From Alphaproteobacteria bacterium UBA685 (GTDB lineage Bacteria > Pseudomonadota > Alphaproteobacteria > Puniceispirillales > Puniceispirillaceae), in NCBI GenBank assembly GCA_002299005.1, contig DBMZ01000059.1, forward strand, positions 27,383-35,048: a stretch of 7,666 nt of DNA. The letters are read 5' to 3'. Numbering within the stretch: the stretch's first letter is position 1; every line of letters begins with the position of its first letter. The notes beneath the pieces are model-generated. The model was not told where the DNA came from and made no database searches. It was given only the letters and a program-made list of their open reading frames with translations. Positions 6,298 to 7,666 of this stretch are shown one piece after another. Position numbers and translations under genes: made by a program.

Positions 6298-6873
6298 TCA
6301 GCTAGCTAAGCGCAAACTTGTTGGCGTACATATTGCCGATAGCACCTTATCATAGGGGCCTGTTGGCACATGCTCAACTTCACTTTCGTCAAACGCAATG
6401 CCAACCACATGCGCCTTGTGACCTGCTTTTTCCAGCGCGTCTAGCGTGCGATCATAAAAGCCGCCCCCATAGCCAAGACGCCAGCATTGCGCATCAAAGG
6501 CAAGCAAGGGCGCAAGGATCAAATCTGGCATCACAACAGGGCTAGACCCATCAGGCTCTTTGGTATGATAGGGGCCATCAGCAAGGGGCGTGCCTATCTG
6601 CCATTCATGAAAGACCAGCGGCTTGCCTTCTATCGGCGTTACCGGCAGGCATGTTGCCGCGCCATCATCCGCTAATTTGGCCAATAAAGGCACGGGGTCA
6701 ATCTCGGTGCGAATAGGCCAATAGGCGGCAACCATCAAAGGCGCATAGATACGTGTTAACTCATGATGGAATGCGGCGAGGCGCGCGGGCGCATCTGGCA
6801 TGGCATCAAACGCTTTTTTGCGTGTTGCCGCCGCCTGTTTGCGCAGCTGTTTTTTATCATCATCAATGGTCAT
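6298..6873 (-). CDS. ygfA: 5-formyltetrahydrofolate cyclo-ligase
   Basis: This enzyme (also called fau or FthC, EC 6.3.3.2) uses ATP to convert 5-formyl-tetrahydrofolate to 5,10-methenyl-tetrahydrofolate, returning a stored or inhibitory folate to the one-carbon pool. The 191-residue product has the N-terminal basic helix KKQLRKQAAATRKK (7-20), the substrate region YWPIRTEIDP (51-60), the family signature LGYGGGFYDR (133-142) and PYDKVLSAI (173-181). Length is normal. The ATG at 6873 has no clear Shine-Dalgarno; a CTGATAG repeat ends 12 bases before it. The gene lies directly downstream of the 6S RNA on the same strand, the same pairing as ssrS-ygfA in E. coli, so it may be transcribed by read-through from the RNA promoter. 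Confidence 0.95.
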   Translation of the reverse strand: MTIDDDKKQLRKQAAATRKKAFDAMPDAPARLAAFHHELTRIYAPLMVAAYWPIRTEIDPVPLLAKLADDGAATCLPVTPIEGKPLVFHEWQIGTPLADGPYHTKEPDGSSPVVMPDLILAPLLAFDAQCWRLGYGGGFYDRTLDALEKAGHKAHVVGIAFDESEVEHVPTGPYDKVLSAICTPTSLRLAS

Positions 6874-6885
6874 GACTACGATTAT

Positions 6886-6905
6886 CTATCAGACTTGCCT
6901 ATCAG
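6886..6905 (-). repeat. CTGATAG direct repeat in the cyclo-ligase leader
   Basis: On the minus strand CTGATAG occurs at 6905-6899 and again at 6892-6886, 13 bases apart. The second copy ends 12 bases before the start codon, where a ribosome binding site would be expected. Both copies contain TGATAG, which can pair with CTATCA in the loop side of the hairpin at 6930-6948. Confidence 0.45.
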
Positions 6906-6929
6906 CTGCCTATTATGTGCGCCTCATTT

Positions 6930-6948
6930 GCCCCTGATTGATAGGGGC
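6930..6948 (-). other. Hairpin between 6S RNA and the cyclo-ligase gene
   Basis: A perfect six-pair stem, GCCCCT with AGGGGC, closes a seven-base loop. It lies 15 bases past the predicted 3' end of the 6S RNA. No run of T follows on either strand, so it is not a standard intrinsic terminator. It could protect or mark the processed 6S end, pause polymerase, or act in the leader of the downstream gene. Confidence 0.5.
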
Positions 6949-6963
6949 GCGTGAGAGATTAGC

Positions 6964-7128
6964 GGTAAAGATGGCCGGAACAGCCGTCGGTGTGATTCAT
7001 CCTCTGTGACCTGTAGAACAGGTGGGTGCCGCAATAATCAGACCACAGCCTAATCAGAGGCAGCTCCCGACAGAAGATTATGGTCCCAGGGATTGAAAGA
7101 CCTAACGCACTGTCTAGCCAAATTTACC
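6964..7128 (-). ncRNA. ssrS: 6S RNA
   Basis: 6S RNA is a long rod-like RNA that mimics an open promoter and sequesters the housekeeping RNA polymerase holoenzyme, mainly in slow growth. The call rests on position (between zapA and the cyclo-ligase gene, as known for many Proteobacteria), size of about 165 bases, absence of any reading frame, and structure. The ends pair: GGTAAA (7128-7123) with TTTACC (6969-6964), TGGC (7120-7117) with GCCA (6975-6972), and CAG (7112-7110) with CTG (6983-6981), separated by small internal loops. Inside, GCGGCACCCACCTG resembles the conserved alphaproteobacterial 6S segment as I recall it, and ACCTGT-TCT-ACAGGT (7023-7009) forms a clear hairpin. Exact ends are uncertain by several bases. 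Two TATATT hexamers (7135-7130 and 7148-7143) lie just upstream and could serve as -10 sites. Confidence 0.85.
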
Positions 7129-7129
7129 T

Positions 7130-7148
7130 AATATAAACGCTTAATATA
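7130..7148 (-). promoter_or_regulatory. Candidate -10 region for the 6S RNA
   Basis: This AT-rich stretch contains TATATT twice on the minus strand, at 7148-7143 and 7135-7130. The downstream copy would start transcription near 7123, inside the predicted closing stem. The upstream copy would start it near 7136, a few bases before the stem. Neither has a recognisable -35 sequence at normal spacing. Confidence 0.35.
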
Positions 7149-7150
7149 AT

Positions 7151-7182
7151 AAACCGCCGCTTTGCCTTCATTTTGGCGGTTT
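7151..7182 (-). terminator. Likely terminator after zapA
   Basis: An eight-base inverted repeat, AAACCGCC (7182-7175) and GGCGGTTT (7158-7151), with a 16-base loop starts 20 bases after the zapA stop codon. On the minus strand it runs into a T/A-rich sequence (TTTATTATATT). The loop is long and the T-run is interrupted, so it may be a weak terminator that separates zapA from the 6S RNA. Confidence 0.5.
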
Positions 7183-7201
7183 GTTGAACTCTGGCCCCTA
7201 T

Positions 7202-7540
7202 TTAGGCTGATTTCAACGATGCGGCAAGCTTCGATATCGTATTTGCTAGCTTTTCTAATTGGTCTATCTGCGCATCATCGACCATTTCACCCAAAGGCGC
7301 GCTCTCCACGGGCGCTGCACCAGCTGTGCCATTTGTGCCACCTGCCACCTTTTCAGCGAGTAAGATAGAGGCCATAACCAATAGGCGCGCATCACCTATC
7401 TGACCAACAGAGCTTGCCAGCGATGAGACCATCTCATCAACCATCTGCCCATAGGATTCGATCTCTGCCTCTTGGCCCTTATCACAACCAAGCTGGTAAG
7501 GCTGGCCATTAATGCGAATTGTTACAATTGACCCACTCAT
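7202..7540 (-). CDS. zapA: ZapA, cell division protein
   Basis: ZapA is a cytoplasmic protein that bundles FtsZ filaments and stabilises the division ring. The start chosen is the ATG at 7540 (MSGSIVTIRINGQPYQLGCD), which has AAGAAGG about 8 bases upstream, giving 112 residues. A longer in-frame reading from 7570 adds ten basic residues (MRRKIKKANV) but would overlap the upstream gene more and lacks a visible ribosome binding site. The N-terminal domain shows the family pattern INGQPYQLGCDKGQE (10-24) and VGQIGDARLLVMASILLAE (45-63). A Gly/Ala/Pro spacer follows (67-83), then a C-terminal helix of coiled-coil type (88-110), as expected for the dimer. A likely terminator follows. Confidence 0.92.
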   Translation of the reverse strand: MSGSIVTIRINGQPYQLGCDKGQEAEIESYGQMVDEMVSSLASSVGQIGDARLLVMASILLAEKVAGGTNGTAGAAPVESAPLGEMVDDAQIDQLEKLANTISKLAASLKSA

Positions 7541-7666
7541 CACATTTGCCTTCTTGATTTTGCGTCTCATCTTGCATGGCCTGCAATAAGCTCATCGCTT
7601 CGTGCAATTCAGATTTCATCGCGCGTAAATCCTCATCAGCGATCCCAGATGCCCCATTTGCTGTCT
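7509..7666 (-). CDS. C-terminal end of an unrecognised coiled-coil-like protein
   Basis: An open frame enters from the right edge and runs 51 codons to a TAA at 7511-7509. It ends ADEDLRAMKSELHEAMSLLQ, then AMQDETQNQEGKCDEWVNCNNSH. The charged, leucine-bearing part (residues 10-35 of the visible portion) looks helical with coiled-coil spacing. Many Alphaproteobacteria have a small coiled-coil protein of the DUF4164 type directly before zapA, which is the best guess, but too little is visible to confirm it. The frame overlaps the zapA start by 32 bases in a different frame, so the last residues are read from zapA coding DNA. The upstream part and start are outside the window. Confidence 0.5.
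   Translation of the reverse strand, partial: TANGASGIADEDLRAMKSELHEAMSLLQAMQDETQNQEGKCDEWVNCNNSH

Noticed and set aside
6930..6948. Intrinsic terminator of 6S RNA
   Set aside because: The stem is good but no T-run follows on either strand, so it was kept only as an unexplained hairpin.

Overview
The window is a compact stretch of ordinary chromosome from an alphaproteobacterium. All genes that I can support lie on the minus strand, so transcription runs from high to low coordinates. The gene order reads zapA, 6S RNA, 5-formyltetrahydrofolate cyclo-ligase, a TIGR00282-type metallophosphoesterase, yebC, ruvC, ruvA, ruvB, ybgC, tolQ, tolR, tolA. To my knowledge this order, with zapA and 6S RNA beside the cyclo-ligase and yebC-ruvCAB running into ybgC-tolQRA, is typical of Alphaproteobacteria. 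The moderate base composition would fit a marine lineage such as the SAR116 group, but that is a guess from composition and context, not a placement.

Region by region, from the right edge. At 7509-7666 is the C-terminal end of a charged, probably helical protein, in the place where many Alphaproteobacteria carry a small coiled-coil protein before zapA. The zapA gene (7202-7540) encodes an FtsZ-ring stabiliser and is followed by an inverted repeat that looks like a terminator. The stretch 6874-7201 has no protein gene. It holds a 6S RNA (about 6964-7128) with a recognisable closing stem, then a leader with a small hairpin and a repeated heptamer, ahead of the cyclo-ligase gene (6298-6873). The linkage of 6S RNA to this folate gene is a known arrangement, as in ssrS-ygfA of E. 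coli. The metallophosphoesterase (5463-6263) follows.

A short gap with a plausible promoter leads to yebC (4634-5377), and then the Holliday-junction operon ruvC-ruvA-ruvB, with gaps of 6 and 0 bases. ybgC begins at the ruvB stop codon. After a 73-base gap come tolQ, tolR and the first 151 codons of tolA, which runs off the left edge. Tol-Pal proteins tie the outer membrane to the dividing cell wall, so the window combines division (ZapA, Tol), DNA repair (RuvCAB), translation or regulation (YebC) and growth-phase control (6S RNA).

I found no mobile element, CRISPR array, tRNA or defence system, and no clearly new system. The points worth a second look are small: an eleven-proline run in TolA downstream of a yebC gene, a short promoter-like element repeated ahead of yebC and ruvC, possible alternative pairing in the leader of the folate gene, an overlap of two reading frames at the zapA start, and the low-complexity linker in RuvA.
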